A DNA stretch of 16,335 nt from Pseudomonadota bacterium (GCA_003242495.1 QGUO01000023.1:1-16335); one strand, 5' to 3'. Positions 1 to 6,246 are shown, counted from the first letter of the stretch. Numbers and translations are program-made. The notes: generated by a model from the sequence alone, not told the origin.

Positions 1-810
1 TGTTTAAAGAACGGCGGATACATCAACCTGCTGAGCCAGCTCCAGGAGAGTGAGATCCGCACGCAAGCGCTGGCGGCCGCCCTGGGCGTGGCGGGACCCA
101 ATCCCATGCCGGGGTTGCTGCCGACCTCCGGCGTACTGTTCGACGTACAGCGCACGAATGACCGGCCGGCAGGCCCCGCCCAGGCGTCCATCCCGGTGCA
201 GTTCCGCGTGCGCAATGACTTCGCCGCGGCGCTGGACGCCGCGCTCGAGGCGGTGCATCGTGCAGGCTGCATGCTGCCGGTTCTCTCGGGCGTCATGCGC
301 CTGCCGCCACTCGGTGCGAACGCCGGCACGCTCGACATGCTGGAGCACCTCGGACGCGTGTTGCACTTGATGCCGACCGCCGCGCTCGTCGACCCGGACG
401 CCGACGCGCTCGCCGTGGCGAGGCTCGAGAGCGGCGGCGACCTGCAGGTCGTGGCCCGGGTGCTCGACCCGACGGCGCCCGATGCCGCAAGCGTTGCCGA
501 GCAGGCCTGGGTGGCATGGCGGTGCGATGCAACCCGCTGTGAGGAGACGACCGGCGATCGCCGGTATCTGCCCCTGGCGCCCCTGCTCAACGCCGCCGGC
601 TGGTACCAGCCGACGCCCGACGCCCCGCAAACACTCGGCGCACCGGGGACCTGGTCCCGCTGGGTGAATACCACTGGGCTGATCGCCGGCGTCAGCCGCT
701 ACGGCGATGAACTCGCGGAACGCTTCACGCCGGCCCAGATTGCGGCCTCGGCGCTTCGCGACCGGCTGGACTGGCGCTGGAACGGCGAGGAATTCGCGCC
801 GGCAAGCTGA
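1..810 (+). CDS. hypothetical protein, C-terminal part (5' end outside window)
   Basis: The frame is open from the first base to TGA at 808-810, giving 269 residues, so the true start probably lies upstream; a GTG at 88 is the first internal candidate but lacks a clear ribosome site. I do not recognise the family. The product looks soluble, with no membrane segment or repeat in the visible part. It has an Ala/Leu-rich helical stretch near the window start and, in the second half, short Trp-containing motifs (QAWVAWRC, WSRWVNTTG, LDWRWNGEE). I prefer this strand because its residue composition is balanced. The opposite frame over the same bases reads as an Arg/His/Gln-rich product typical of an antisense shadow. 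The gene is convergent with the ychJ-like gene, with a hairpin between them. Confidence 0.6.
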   Translation, partial: CLKNGGYINLLSQLQESEIRTQALAAALGVAGPNPMPGLLPTSGVLFDVQRTNDRPAGPAQASIPVQFRVRNDFAAALDAALEAVHRAGCMLPVLSGVMRLPPLGANAGTLDMLEHLGRVLHLMPTAALVDPDADALAVARLESGGDLQVVARVLDPTAPDAASVAEQAWVAWRCDATRCEETTGDRRYLPLAPLLNAAGWYQPTPDAPQTLGAPGTWSRWVNTTGLIAGVSRYGDELAERFTPAQIAASALRDRLDWRWNGEEFAPAS

Positions 811-893
811 CCGGGCGCATCGGTGATGCGGGTTCCTGCCTGCCCAGAAAACCTCGCAGCGCGGGCAGAGCTTCACGATGCGCCGCCACGTCG

Positions 894-920
894 CCCTCCT
901 TCCCGCCAGGGGAAGGGGGG
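894..920. terminator. GC-rich hairpin between convergent genes
   Basis: The arms 894-904 and 910-920 can pair over 11 positions, with one T-G wobble, around the 5-base loop GCCAG. It lies between the stop of the first gene (810) and the stop of the ychJ-like gene (931), so it could end transcription from both sides. No T tract follows on either strand. It is therefore either an atypical terminator or a short intergenic repeat. Confidence 0.45.
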
Positions 921-930
921 TGAGGTGGGA

Positions 931-1341
931 TCAGCGCCGCGGAAACTCGCCGTCCACGTAGTACCAGTGCTCGCCCTCTCGCACGAATCGGCTGATTTCG
1001 TGCAGCGCCGCCACGCGGCCACGGAGCTTGTACCGGGCGACGAACTCGACGATGGCATGGTCGTCGTCGATGACCTCGTGCCGCTTCACCTTCAGCCCGA
1101 TCCAACGTGGCTTCGGCGCGCCCGGCTCGTCACCCGGGCGAGCGGGGCGCGTGGAGCTGTGCCAGCTGCGGGCGATGTAGTCGTGCAGGTCGAGGCAGAA
1201 CGCGCTGTACCGGGAGCGCATCAACGCCTCGGCGTTCTCCGCGGGCGCGCCGCGGTGCAGCGGCTCGCAGCATTGCGCGTACTCTTTGCCGCTGCCGCAA
1301 GGGCATCCTGTGGTTCGGGGTCCGGTCTGCTCACGTGCCAT
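931..1341 (-). CDS. ychJ: YchJ-like (UPF0225) SEC-C motif protein
   Basis: This is a 136-residue cytoplasmic protein. The N-terminus carries a SEC-C zinc-binding motif, CPCGSGKEYAQCC, with Cys13, Cys15, Cys24 and Cys25. It is followed by the NTF2-like YchJ domain with the family signature ALMRSRYSAF at about residues 39-48 and the typical ending EHWYYVDGEF. E. coli YchJ carries a second SEC-C motif at its C-terminus; that motif is absent here and the chain stops at about residue 136. The molecular role of YchJ is not established; SEC-C motifs resemble the zinc hook at the SecA C-terminus. ATG at 1341 is the start because the SEC-C motif follows directly. It is a single gene, convergent with the upstream plus-strand gene. 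Confidence 0.9.
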   Translation of the reverse strand: MAREQTGPRTTGCPCGSGKEYAQCCEPLHRGAPAENAEALMRSRYSAFCLDLHDYIARSWHSSTRPARPGDEPGAPKPRWIGLKVKRHEVIDDDHAIVEFVARYKLRGRVAALHEISRFVREGEHWYYVDGEFPRR

Positions 1342-1349
1342 GATGCACG

Positions 1350-1355
1350 ACTATA
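1350..1355 (-). promoter_or_regulatory. possible -10 element of the ychJ-like gene
   Basis: On the minus strand TATAGT lies 8 bases before the ychJ-like ATG. It matches five of six bases of a sigma70 -10 box, but no good -35 is found 16-18 bases upstream. If used, the transcript would have almost no leader, which fits the absence of a clear Shine-Dalgarno sequence. This is weak evidence. Confidence 0.22.
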
Positions 1356-1669
1356 ACAAGGAAGGGATTCGGACGTGACGTGAGCCTTCAGGATTGATAA
1401 CCAGGCACGGCTGGCGCTCGTCTGCCGTCGGGCGCACGACAGGACGCCACCCCACGGCCGCGGCGATCAGCAGCGCTCGAGGATCTCCACGACGGAGTAC
1501 CGATGGAGCCGCTGCGCGCCCGAGCGCCCATGATCAGCAATCGACGAAACCCGAACCAAGCGGGAGCAAAGCGACCAGGCGCTGCATGACTATCTCTTCC
1601 AGCACACTCCGGGCGGCGGCGACGATCGTTCTCTGACGAACCATCTTCAGTGCGGCGGACCATGTTTCC

Positions 1670-1687
1670 TGCCGTGCATGCATGGCA
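1670..1687. promoter_or_regulatory. 18-bp near-perfect palindrome
   Basis: TGCCGTGCATGCATGGCA reads the same on both strands except for one symmetric pair (1674 and 1683). The central TGCATGCA is perfect. Its size and symmetry suit a dimeric regulator, but no intact gene starts next to it, so the function is unknown. Confidence 0.25.
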
Positions 1688-1758
1688 ATGCAACGACCGG
1701 GTCCGAAGTGCCGACTGCCTCACATCCCCAAGAGCTCGCGCAGGCATCACGTAACGAT

Positions 1759-1774
1759 GCACATGAGGATGTGC
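1759..1774. repeat. small inverted repeat (6-bp arms, 4-base loop)
   Basis: GCACAT at 1759-1764 pairs perfectly with ATGTGC at 1769-1774 around GAGG. It lies inside the stretch with no intact gene. It may be chance. Confidence 0.2.
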
Positions 1775-1785
1775 GCGACGATCCG

Positions 1786-1960
1786 CTGCGTCAGAATCGT
1801 GGCATTGCCACGCTGACGTTCGCTCATACCTTGACGACCGGGCTGATCGCCAGCGCAACGATCGTATGCGAGCAAACCGGAGTTCAGAGGCGAGGTCGAG
1901 AAGGAATGGAGCTCGTGGCTGGGGCTCAACTACAAGTTCGGCCTGCCTGGAGGACGGTAA
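1786..1960 (+). pseudogene. 3' remnant of an outer-membrane beta-barrel protein gene, frameshifted
   Basis: In the frame ending at TAA 1958-1960 the reading is KPEFRGEVEKEW followed by SSWLGLNYKFGLPGGR. This looks like the last extracellular loop and closing strand of a barrel, with alternating aromatic/hydrophobic residues and a final Y-K-F pattern. That frame is closed by TGA at 1844. The adjacent frame (1786-1866) reads LRQNRGIATLTFAHTLTTG then LIASATIV, which resembles the preceding barrel strands. The two segments join naturally if about two bases were lost near 1862-1867. No start or upstream barrel sequence was found, so the 5' part is gone or unrecognisable. The family cannot be named. 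Chance similarity remains possible because the fragment is short. Confidence 0.45.
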
Positions 1961-1985
1961 GTCAGCGCGCCGATGGATGCCGTCT

Positions 1986-3497
1986 CTATTGCACCTCGGC
2001 CCACTCCCCTCGCCACTGGGGATCGACTTCATAGCGATTCGTCGAGGGAAAGCCCGGCGGACGCACTCGCTCGAAACGGGGATCGTACTCGATGCGCGTG
2101 GCGTAGCGGGGCTCGGTGGCGGAGAGCGTTCCCGCGGTGAGACTGCCGTAGATGTGCAGCGTGCCGGCGCGCGGGCTATCGATGTGCCTGACCAGGAAGC
2201 GGCGACCGGCATAGATGGCGGCATGGATCTCGAGATCGCCCCGACCCGTCACGCGCGGTGATGCGACTTCGACGTAGCGATCGCAGACCAGTCCGAGATA
2301 GTCGCCGGATTCCGGCACATCGCGCGGATGGCTCTGGTAAACCAGACTTCCTTCGATGACGATCCGGTGCGGCGAGTAGACGAGAACACGTCCGGCGACG
2401 ACGCCCTTCACGTGCAGCGCGACCCCGGGCGCCGCAATGAGATAAACCGGCCGGTCGGTCGGCTCGTCGACATACTGCGTCTGTGCGGCGTCCCGCGTTC
2501 GCCACGTGTAGCCGCCGCTCCCGAGGAATCGGATCCGCGCATCGCTCGTGAATTCGTGCACGTGGGCATGATCGTCTTGCGACGCCCAATGGAACGGACC
2601 CGGAGAATCCGGCAGACGAATGGGTCGGGTGCGGGTCTGCACGCCGCCCGGGAAGATGTCGGCATGCCGCCTGCGGCCCCTTCCCTCGGCGGTGAATCCG
2701 CCCGCTGCAGTGGTCACCTTACCGAGCAGCTTCGGCGCGGTGCGCGTGTCGTACAGCAGATTGAAGCGCGAGTTCGTATGGAAGCGGCCCACGATCTCGT
2801 CGTCATGGAGTTGCACCATGGGGTCCCAGCGATCGACCATCTGTGTGAACTGCGAGAAAGCAAGGCGGTTGAGGCCGACGCGGGTGATCAGACGCTGACT
2901 GCCGTCGGCGGCGCTGACCTCCGCGATCGCCCGCTCCAGGGCCATGCCGTCGCTGACGCGCTCGCGGATCAGGACGGCGCTGTATCGCCTGCCATCTCGC
3001 TCCCAGGACACTTCGGCGCGCGGGTTCTCGAGCAGCTCCTCGGCAAATTGCTCGAGTTGCTGCACGAGTGCCGCACGTTCGGCCTGCGCGATCGGGCGCG
3101 TCGGCAACGGGGCAGGGGGCACTGCCGGTTCCACCGGCTCAGGCAGCACAGTGAACGCAGGCTCGCTCACCGGGTCGTCTGGGCGCCGGGAATCGACCTC
3201 CTCGGAGACGGAGGACCCCGGCAGCGATGGAACCGGCCGCTCGAGCATTACGCGCCGGATCGCATCGGTGGCCCCGATGGCGGCGGGCTCCACGCGACGC
3301 AGCTCGGCGCTCTCGGTACGGCTGGCGTCCGCGGCGTGCAGCAGCAGGAGCTTCCCGGTCGCCTCGTCGCCGGCTTGCGTGCCCTCGTCGTGCCCCCCGG
3401 AGACGATGACCAGTAGAAGCGCCACGTGCAGCGCGGCGGATACCGCCACGGCGCACGCGGTTCGCAGCCCTTGCGGGTGAAGGCCGAGCAGCACCAC
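1986..3497 (-). CDS. membrane-anchored protein with TonB-like N-terminus and DUF4900/PilX-like body
   Basis: This is a 503-residue protein. Residues 11-33 form one hydrophobic segment with Ser20 and His24 spaced as in the Ser-His pair of the TonB/TolA anchor motif. A long polar linker follows, ending in a Pro-rich stretch (about 117-135, PEPVEPAVPPAP). Residues 138-300 contain FHTNSRFNLL and PKLLGKVTT. The C-terminal third has APGVALHVKGVVAGRVLVYS (357-376), SGDYLGLVCDRYVEV (397-411), GTLHIYGSLTAGTL (445-458) and ends RPPGFPSTNRYEV (479-491). That order (HTN motif, repetitive Gly-rich beta segment, LGL, YGS, P-x-FP-x-T) is how I recall DUF4900/PilX-like pilus-associated proteins. The topology would be inner-membrane anchored with the body in the periplasm. 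GTG at 3497 is the first plausible start in frame; GGGG lies 8-11 bases upstream. It may be co-transcribed with the small gene at 3641-3841. Function is unknown. Confidence 0.7.
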   Translation of the reverse strand: MVLLGLHPQGLRTACAVAVSAALHVALLLVIVSGGHDEGTQAGDEATGKLLLLHAADASRTESAELRRVEPAAIGATDAIRRVMLERPVPSLPGSSVSEEVDSRRPDDPVSEPAFTVLPEPVEPAVPPAPLPTRPIAQAERAALVQQLEQFAEELLENPRAEVSWERDGRRYSAVLIRERVSDGMALERAIAEVSAADGSQRLITRVGLNRLAFSQFTQMVDRWDPMVQLHDDEIVGRFHTNSRFNLLYDTRTAPKLLGKVTTAAGGFTAEGRGRRRHADIFPGGVQTRTRPIRLPDSPGPFHWASQDDHAHVHEFTSDARIRFLGSGGYTWRTRDAAQTQYVDEPTDRPVYLIAAPGVALHVKGVVAGRVLVYSPHRIVIEGSLVYQSHPRDVPESGDYLGLVCDRYVEVASPRVTGRGDLEIHAAIYAGRRFLVRHIDSPRAGTLHIYGSLTAGTLSATEPRYATRIEYDPRFERVRPPGFPSTNRYEVDPQWRGEWAEVQ

Positions 3498-3640
3498 GAC
3501 ACGATCCCCATGGGCCCGGGGACGATCCTGCCGCGAAGCGGAGGAGGTCCGGTTTCTCGCCTGCGATCAGTTCGGCCATGGTAGCCGAGCACGCCTTCGG
3601 CCGAATTGCAATCCGCGTGGCCCGCAGGGGCGTCAGCGCG

Positions 3641-3841
3641 CTACTTGCGTGCGCCGAGCCGCGCCAGCATGGCCGAGAGGGCTTCCGGACTGATGTAGAA
3701 GTGCTCGCACACCCGGCCCCAGAGCAGGGGGGTGGGCACATGGGCTCCGCCGCGCTCCTTTTGAAGCTGGTGCAGCACGTACAGCACGACCCGCTCCTTG
3801 CGAGTCAGGCCGTCGCGGACATCGGGAATGTCGTCCTTCAT
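3641..3841 (-). CDS. small putative winged-helix/HTH protein
   Basis: The chain from ATG 3841 is 66 residues. It starts MKDDIPDVRDGLTRKER, continues with a helix (VVLYVLHQLQKERGG), then PTPLLWGRVCEHFYISPEAL and SAMLARLGARK. The helix pattern, with YISPEAL ahead of a last amphipathic helix, suggests a compact DNA-binding or protein-binding helix-turn-helix domain, but I cannot name a family. The open frame continues to 4060, but the extra 73 residues look non-coding, so the internal ATG is chosen although its ribosome site is weak. It lies 143 bp upstream of, and on the same strand as, the TonB-like/DUF4900-like gene, so the two may form a pair. It is divergent from the SnoaL-like gene. Confidence 0.55.
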   Translation of the reverse strand: MKDDIPDVRDGLTRKERVVLYVLHQLQKERGGAHVPTPLLWGRVCEHFYISPEALSAMLARLGARK

Positions 3842-3993
3842 GGAAACGCGCGGGTGGTTACCAGTTTGCAGCATCGGGAAGCGATCGAACGAATGCAATC
3901 CCCGCGCACGATGCCACGCGAGGTGCCCGACGCCGTTACATGCGGATGCCCATTGGGCCATGCCGGGCGTCCCGGGGTCAAATCGGACGTTGT

Positions 3994-4012
3994 CCGCCGA
4001 CCCGGTCGGCGG
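3994..4012. promoter_or_regulatory. inverted repeat upstream of the SnoaL-like gene
   Basis: CCGCCGA at 3994-4000 pairs perfectly with TCGGCGG at 4006-4012 around CCCGG. It lies in the 233-bp divergent intergenic space, 62 bp before the SnoaL-like start and 152 bp from the small HTH gene start. It could be an operator or a leader hairpin. Nothing in the sequence decides which. Confidence 0.3.
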
Positions 4013-4074
4013 TGGAAATCCGTGACTTGGCCGCTTACCCTTGCCCCGCTCATACAACAAAGCTGGAGAGACTC

Positions 4075-4602
4075 GTGAGATCGATCAAGAACATCGTCTG
4101 CTGGGGGATTGCTTTCGCTTTCACGGGCGCTGCCGTCGCCCAGGAGCCGCCTACCGGCGTGTCGGACCAGATGGCGTTGCTCAAGAGCGACGACCCTCAG
4201 CTCGCCGCAAACAAGCAACTGGTGTTCGATATGTGGCGCGCCTTGGTGCAGGGCGGACGTACCGACCTCGCACCGAAGTACATCCGTGAGGATTACATCC
4301 AGCACAATCCGAACGTGGCCAGCGGGCGCGATGCCTTCGTCGAGTACATCAAGAAGACCCGTCCGGTCCGCCCGATCGCCGACCAGATCACCTTCCCAGT
4401 GGTTGCGATGGTGGCTGAGGGCGACATCGTGGTGCTGGCAACGGTGAGCTACAAGGACGATCCCACCCGACCCGGCGAGAAGTACGCCACCACGCACTTC
4501 GACATGTTCCGGATCCAGGACGGTCTGATCGCCGAGCATTGGGACAGCGTGCCAAAGGATCCGGCCATGCTGTCATTCGACCCGAACACCCAGAACGAGT
4601 GA
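4075..4602 (+). CDS. secreted SnoaL/NTF2-like protein
   Basis: This is a 175-residue protein with a Sec signal peptide. The positively charged start (VRSIKN) is followed by a hydrophobic core and a cleavage site after AAVA (residue 22), so it should act in the periplasm. The mature part is a single cone-shaped NTF2-fold domain of the SnoaL-like polyketide-cyclase superfamily. Visible family features are NKQLVFDMWRAL (47-58), YIREDYIQHNP (69-79), GRDAFVEYIKK (84-94) and the closing FDMFRIQDGLIAEHWDSV (142-159). Members bind small hydrophobic ligands and some catalyse aldol-type reactions; the substrate here is unknown. GTG 4075 is chosen because GGAG lies at 4065-4068 and the signal peptide begins there. 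The longer frame upstream adds residues that would bury the signal. It is a single gene, followed after 9 bp by a hairpin. Confidence 0.85.
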   Translation: MRSIKNIVCWGIAFAFTGAAVAQEPPTGVSDQMALLKSDDPQLAANKQLVFDMWRALVQGGRTDLAPKYIREDYIQHNPNVASGRDAFVEYIKKTRPVRPIADQITFPVVAMVAEGDIVVLATVSYKDDPTRPGEKYATTHFDMFRIQDGLIAEHWDSVPKDPAMLSFDPNTQNE

Positions 4603-4611
4603 CAGCACCCT

Positions 4612-4641
4612 GAGCCGTCAGGCCACACGGCCCGACGGCTC
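4612..4641. terminator. strong hairpin after the SnoaL-like gene
   Basis: GAGCCGTC (4612-4619) pairs perfectly with GACGGCTC (4634-4641). Inside, GGCC (4621-4624) pairs with GGCC (4629-4632) around the loop ACAC, giving a 12-bp stem with one A-C mismatch. It begins 9 bp after the stop and lies between convergent genes. No T tract follows. Confidence 0.55.
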
Positions 4642-4738
4642 GTCCGGGAAGCTCCGGTTGCGGACTGCGCCGGGGCCTCCCGCACCACCATCCGGCGGTC
4701 ACGCCAGCGCCAACCTCGTGGCCCCCCCGATACCCCGC

Positions 4739-5008
4739 TCAATATCCCTTGAACAGCTCGTCCGGGTAACAGTACAGCCAGCGCTCACCGGGCTCGGCGG
4801 ACGCGATCACCGGGTGACCGCTTTCGCGCGCGTGAGCACTGGCGTGCTGATTCGGGGAGCTGTCGCAGCACAGGGTGGCGCCACATTCCTGGCAGGTGCG
4901 CAGGTGTACCCATCGGGCGCCGGTCTTTGCACATTCGCTGCATACTCGCACCGCGGGCTGCTTGACCGTCCCGACCGCGGCAAGGTGCGAGCACGTATCG
5001 GATTGCAT
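4739..5008 (-). CDS. UBP-type zinc-finger protein
   Basis: This is an 89-residue single-domain protein. The zinc-ligand pattern of the ZnF-UBP fold is complete: Cys6/His8, Cys23/Cys26, Cys39/Cys42, Cys47 or Cys48 followed by Asp49, and His55/His59/His65. The ending ERWLYCYPDELF matches the usual W-x-Y-C-Y-x-D-E close. In eukaryotes this fold binds the C-terminal Gly-Gly of ubiquitin; in bacteria, proteins of this size are common but their ligand is not known. The open frame runs up to an ATG at 5086. I choose ATG 5008 because AGGAGG sits exactly 5 bases before it and the domain starts directly afterwards. It is divergent from the PRC-barrel gene and convergent with the SnoaL-like gene. Confidence 0.88.
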   Translation of the reverse strand: MQSDTCSHLAAVGTVKQPAVRVCSECAKTGARWVHLRTCQECGATLCCDSSPNQHASAHARESGHPVIASAEPGERWLYCYPDELFKGY

Positions 5009-5140
5009 ATCCGCCTCCTGCTCTGGTCCGGCTTCACTCGCACCGCATACCCGACAGTGCGGGCGCTTGCGTCCGCCGGCCGACATACCCGAGCCGGCGT
5101 CCTACGCGCCAGCACGTGCGGCGCACCGATGCATGCGCGA

Positions 5141-5166
5141 GGAACCTTGTCATGGCAATAACGCTT
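5141..5166 (+). promoter_or_regulatory. possible ECF-sigma-type promoter before the PRC-barrel gene
   Basis: GGAAC at 5141-5145 followed after 16 bases by CGCTT at 5162-5166 resembles a GGAAC-N16/17-CGTT-type ECF promoter. Start of transcription would fall about 50-55 bp before the PRC-barrel ATG. An overlapping TTGTCA at 5147-5152 could instead be a sigma70 -35, but no matching -10 is seen. This is weak evidence. Confidence 0.25.
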
Positions 5167-5228
5167 GAATGGTCGGGAGAGGCATTCGGCAGGGATCTTC
5201 GACTTACACCTATCGAGGAGTACGGGCT

Positions 5229-5591
5229 ATGCCAACTGTCAGCGGTCATACGACGGCTATCCGGGCCAAGAAAGTCATCGGCACCGAGGTCAAGGACACA
5301 TCGGGTCGAAAGATCGGCAAGGTCGAGGACATCGTGCTCGACAAGCTCTCGAACAACATCATGTTCGCCGTCGTCGGGTTCGGGGGTTTCCTCGGTATGG
5401 GTGAGAAATACCACCCCCTGCCCTGGAGCATGCTCGATTACGACGAGAACGAAGGCGGCTATGTGATCGACGTGTCGAAGGAACAGCTCAAGTCGGCCCC
5501 GTCCTGGTCCATGGAAGAGCTCACCCGCGGTGATGGCACGGATTTCAGAGACCAGGTGTATGAGTACTACGAGGTGGACCGGTACTGGTAA
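5229..5591 (+). CDS. PRC-barrel domain protein
   Basis: This is a 120-residue soluble protein. Residues 10-85 form one PRC-barrel: AIRAKKVIGTEVKD, then SGRKIGKVEDIVLDKLSNN (25-43), FAVVGFGGFLGMGEKY (46-61), HPLPWSMLDYD (62-72) and YVIDVSKEQL (78-87). The conserved G-x-K/R-I-G-K-V-E-D turn and the P-W-x-x-L pattern are the family signature. A C-terminal acidic/aromatic tail (YEYYEVDRYW) follows. Such single-domain proteins are often stress-induced or associated with photosynthetic, ribosomal or membrane partners; the partner here is unknown. The start is ATG 5229 because GAGGAG (5215-5220) lies 8 bases upstream; the frame open from 5169 has no comparable site. It is divergent from the UBP zinc-finger gene. 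Confidence 0.88.
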   Translation: MPTVSGHTTAIRAKKVIGTEVKDTSGRKIGKVEDIVLDKLSNNIMFAVVGFGGFLGMGEKYHPLPWSMLDYDENEGGYVIDVSKEQLKSAPSWSMEELTRGDGTDFRDQVYEYYEVDRYW

Positions 5592-5672
5592 CGGCGCCCC
5601 GGATGGTCCCCCAAATGGTCCTTAGGGTATTCATTCGGTGCATGCGGCGCCGGTGACGGCGCAGGCGGCTCG

Positions 5673-5705
5673 CCGCCCCTCCCCCTTGAACCCGGGGAGG
5701 AGCGG
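5673..5705. terminator. GC-rich hairpin between convergent genes
   Basis: The arms 5673-5684 (CCGCCCCTCCCC) and 5694-5705 (GGGGAGGAGCGG) pair at 11 of 12 positions around a 9-base loop. It lies between the PRC-barrel stop (5591) and the VOC stop (5860). Like 894-920 it has C-rich/G-rich arms and no T tract. The rest of the 268-bp gap shows no gene. Confidence 0.45.
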
Positions 5706-5859
5706 TGCCGCCCAACCTGAGTCCCATATTAGCCACATTGAGCGCAGCGTCACGCGTGCGCTGGGTCATCTCCTACCGGCATTCGATCGCCGTCGCGAGT
5801 CCCGTGCGGAGCCGCTGCACGCAGGACCGGCACGGCCAGCTTGGCCGTGAACCGACCGC

Positions 5860-6246
5860 TCACCCCTTCGGCTTGAGCTGATGGAGCAGCAAGCCATTGC
5901 CTTCCGAGTCCTTGCACACCACCATGCGACACACGGGCGTGTCGATGAGGTCCCCATCGAACTCGACCTGCTTGGCCTTGAGATCGGCGATCAGGCGGTC
6001 CAGGTCTTCCACTTCGAATGCGACGGTGCCGCCCGAGTTGGCGCTCGGCACATCTTGAACGACATCGGTGATTGCGAGGCATCCCCCGCCCGGCAGGTCG
6101 TACTCCACCCACCACTTGCCGTCGTGTTCGCCGGCACTGCCGGGCTGCAAGCCCAAGGTCTCTTCATAGAACCTGCGGGCACGCGCCACGTCTTTCACGG
6201 GATACAGGGTGAACGCGATCTTCTTGATCATGCCGGGCGTCGTCAT
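5860..6246 (-). CDS. VOC/glyoxalase-bleomycin resistance family protein
   Basis: This is a 128-residue cytoplasmic protein with the two beta-alpha-beta-beta-beta units of the vicinal oxygen chelate fold. The first is KIAFTLYPVKDVARARRFY (9-27) and EETLGL, then WWVEYDLPGGGCLAI. The second is GTVAFEVEDLDRLIADL (73-89) and the last strand GNGLLLHQL (116-124). The metal positions seen in glyoxalase I are not all kept: no His in the first strand, and His122 where the last strand usually carries Glu. It is therefore probably not a lactoylglutathione lyase, and the substrate is unknown. ATG 6246 is chosen because AAGGAGG lies 5 bases upstream; the open frame to 6294 has no such site. It is a single gene, divergent from the DUF4159 gene. 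Confidence 0.87.
   Translation of the reverse strand: MTTPGMIKKIAFTLYPVKDVARARRFYEETLGLQPGSAGEHDGKWWVEYDLPGGGCLAITDVVQDVPSANSGGTVAFEVEDLDRLIADLKAKQVEFDGDLIDTPVCRMVVCKDSEGNGLLLHQLKPKG

Larger units (their letters stand above)
1342..1985. other. about 640 bp without an intact gene
   Basis: No frame in this stretch gives a convincing protein. The longest open frames are Arg/Ser-rich and lack motifs. On the minus strand, a start at 1663 after AGGA gives a 91-residue Arg-rich frame to 1388, and another frame gives about 36 hydrophobic residues starting MVRQRTIV near 1646; neither is recognisable. The right part (about 1786-1960) holds a probable remnant of an outer-membrane protein gene, described separately. 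There is an 18-bp near-palindrome at 1670-1687 and a small hairpin at 1759-1774. The stretch looks like decayed sequence with possible regulatory dyads. Confidence 0.5.

Noticed and set aside
4..876. Minus-strand frame starting MKLCPRCEVFW with a Cys/His cluster
   Set aside because: The first 20 residues resemble a zinc ribbon, but the frame then runs as a typical Arg/His-rich antisense of the first gene and has no early stop.
1388..2224. 278-residue minus-strand frame over the gene-free stretch, including an internal start at 1663 after AGGA
   Set aside because: Arg/Ser-rich, no motif, and it overlaps the real gene at 1986-3497. The internal start could encode 91 residues, but the composition is not convincing.
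2328..3416. 362-residue plus-strand frame
   Set aside because: Antisense shadow of the TonB-like/DUF4900-like gene.
3498..3579. Minus-strand reading MAELIAGEKPDLLRF
   Set aside because: It resembles the C-terminal end of FAD-dependent oxidoreductases, but only about 15 residues match, the frame runs on into the shadow of the next gene, and nothing upstream supports a remnant.
3842..4060. N-terminal extension of the small HTH-like gene up to 4060
   Set aside because: The added residues look non-coding and cover the divergent regulatory space.
5009..5086. N-terminal extension of the UBP zinc-finger protein, with its own C-x2-C
   Set aside because: AGGAGG at the right distance from ATG 5008 decides the start. 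The extension contains that ribosome site in its coding frame.
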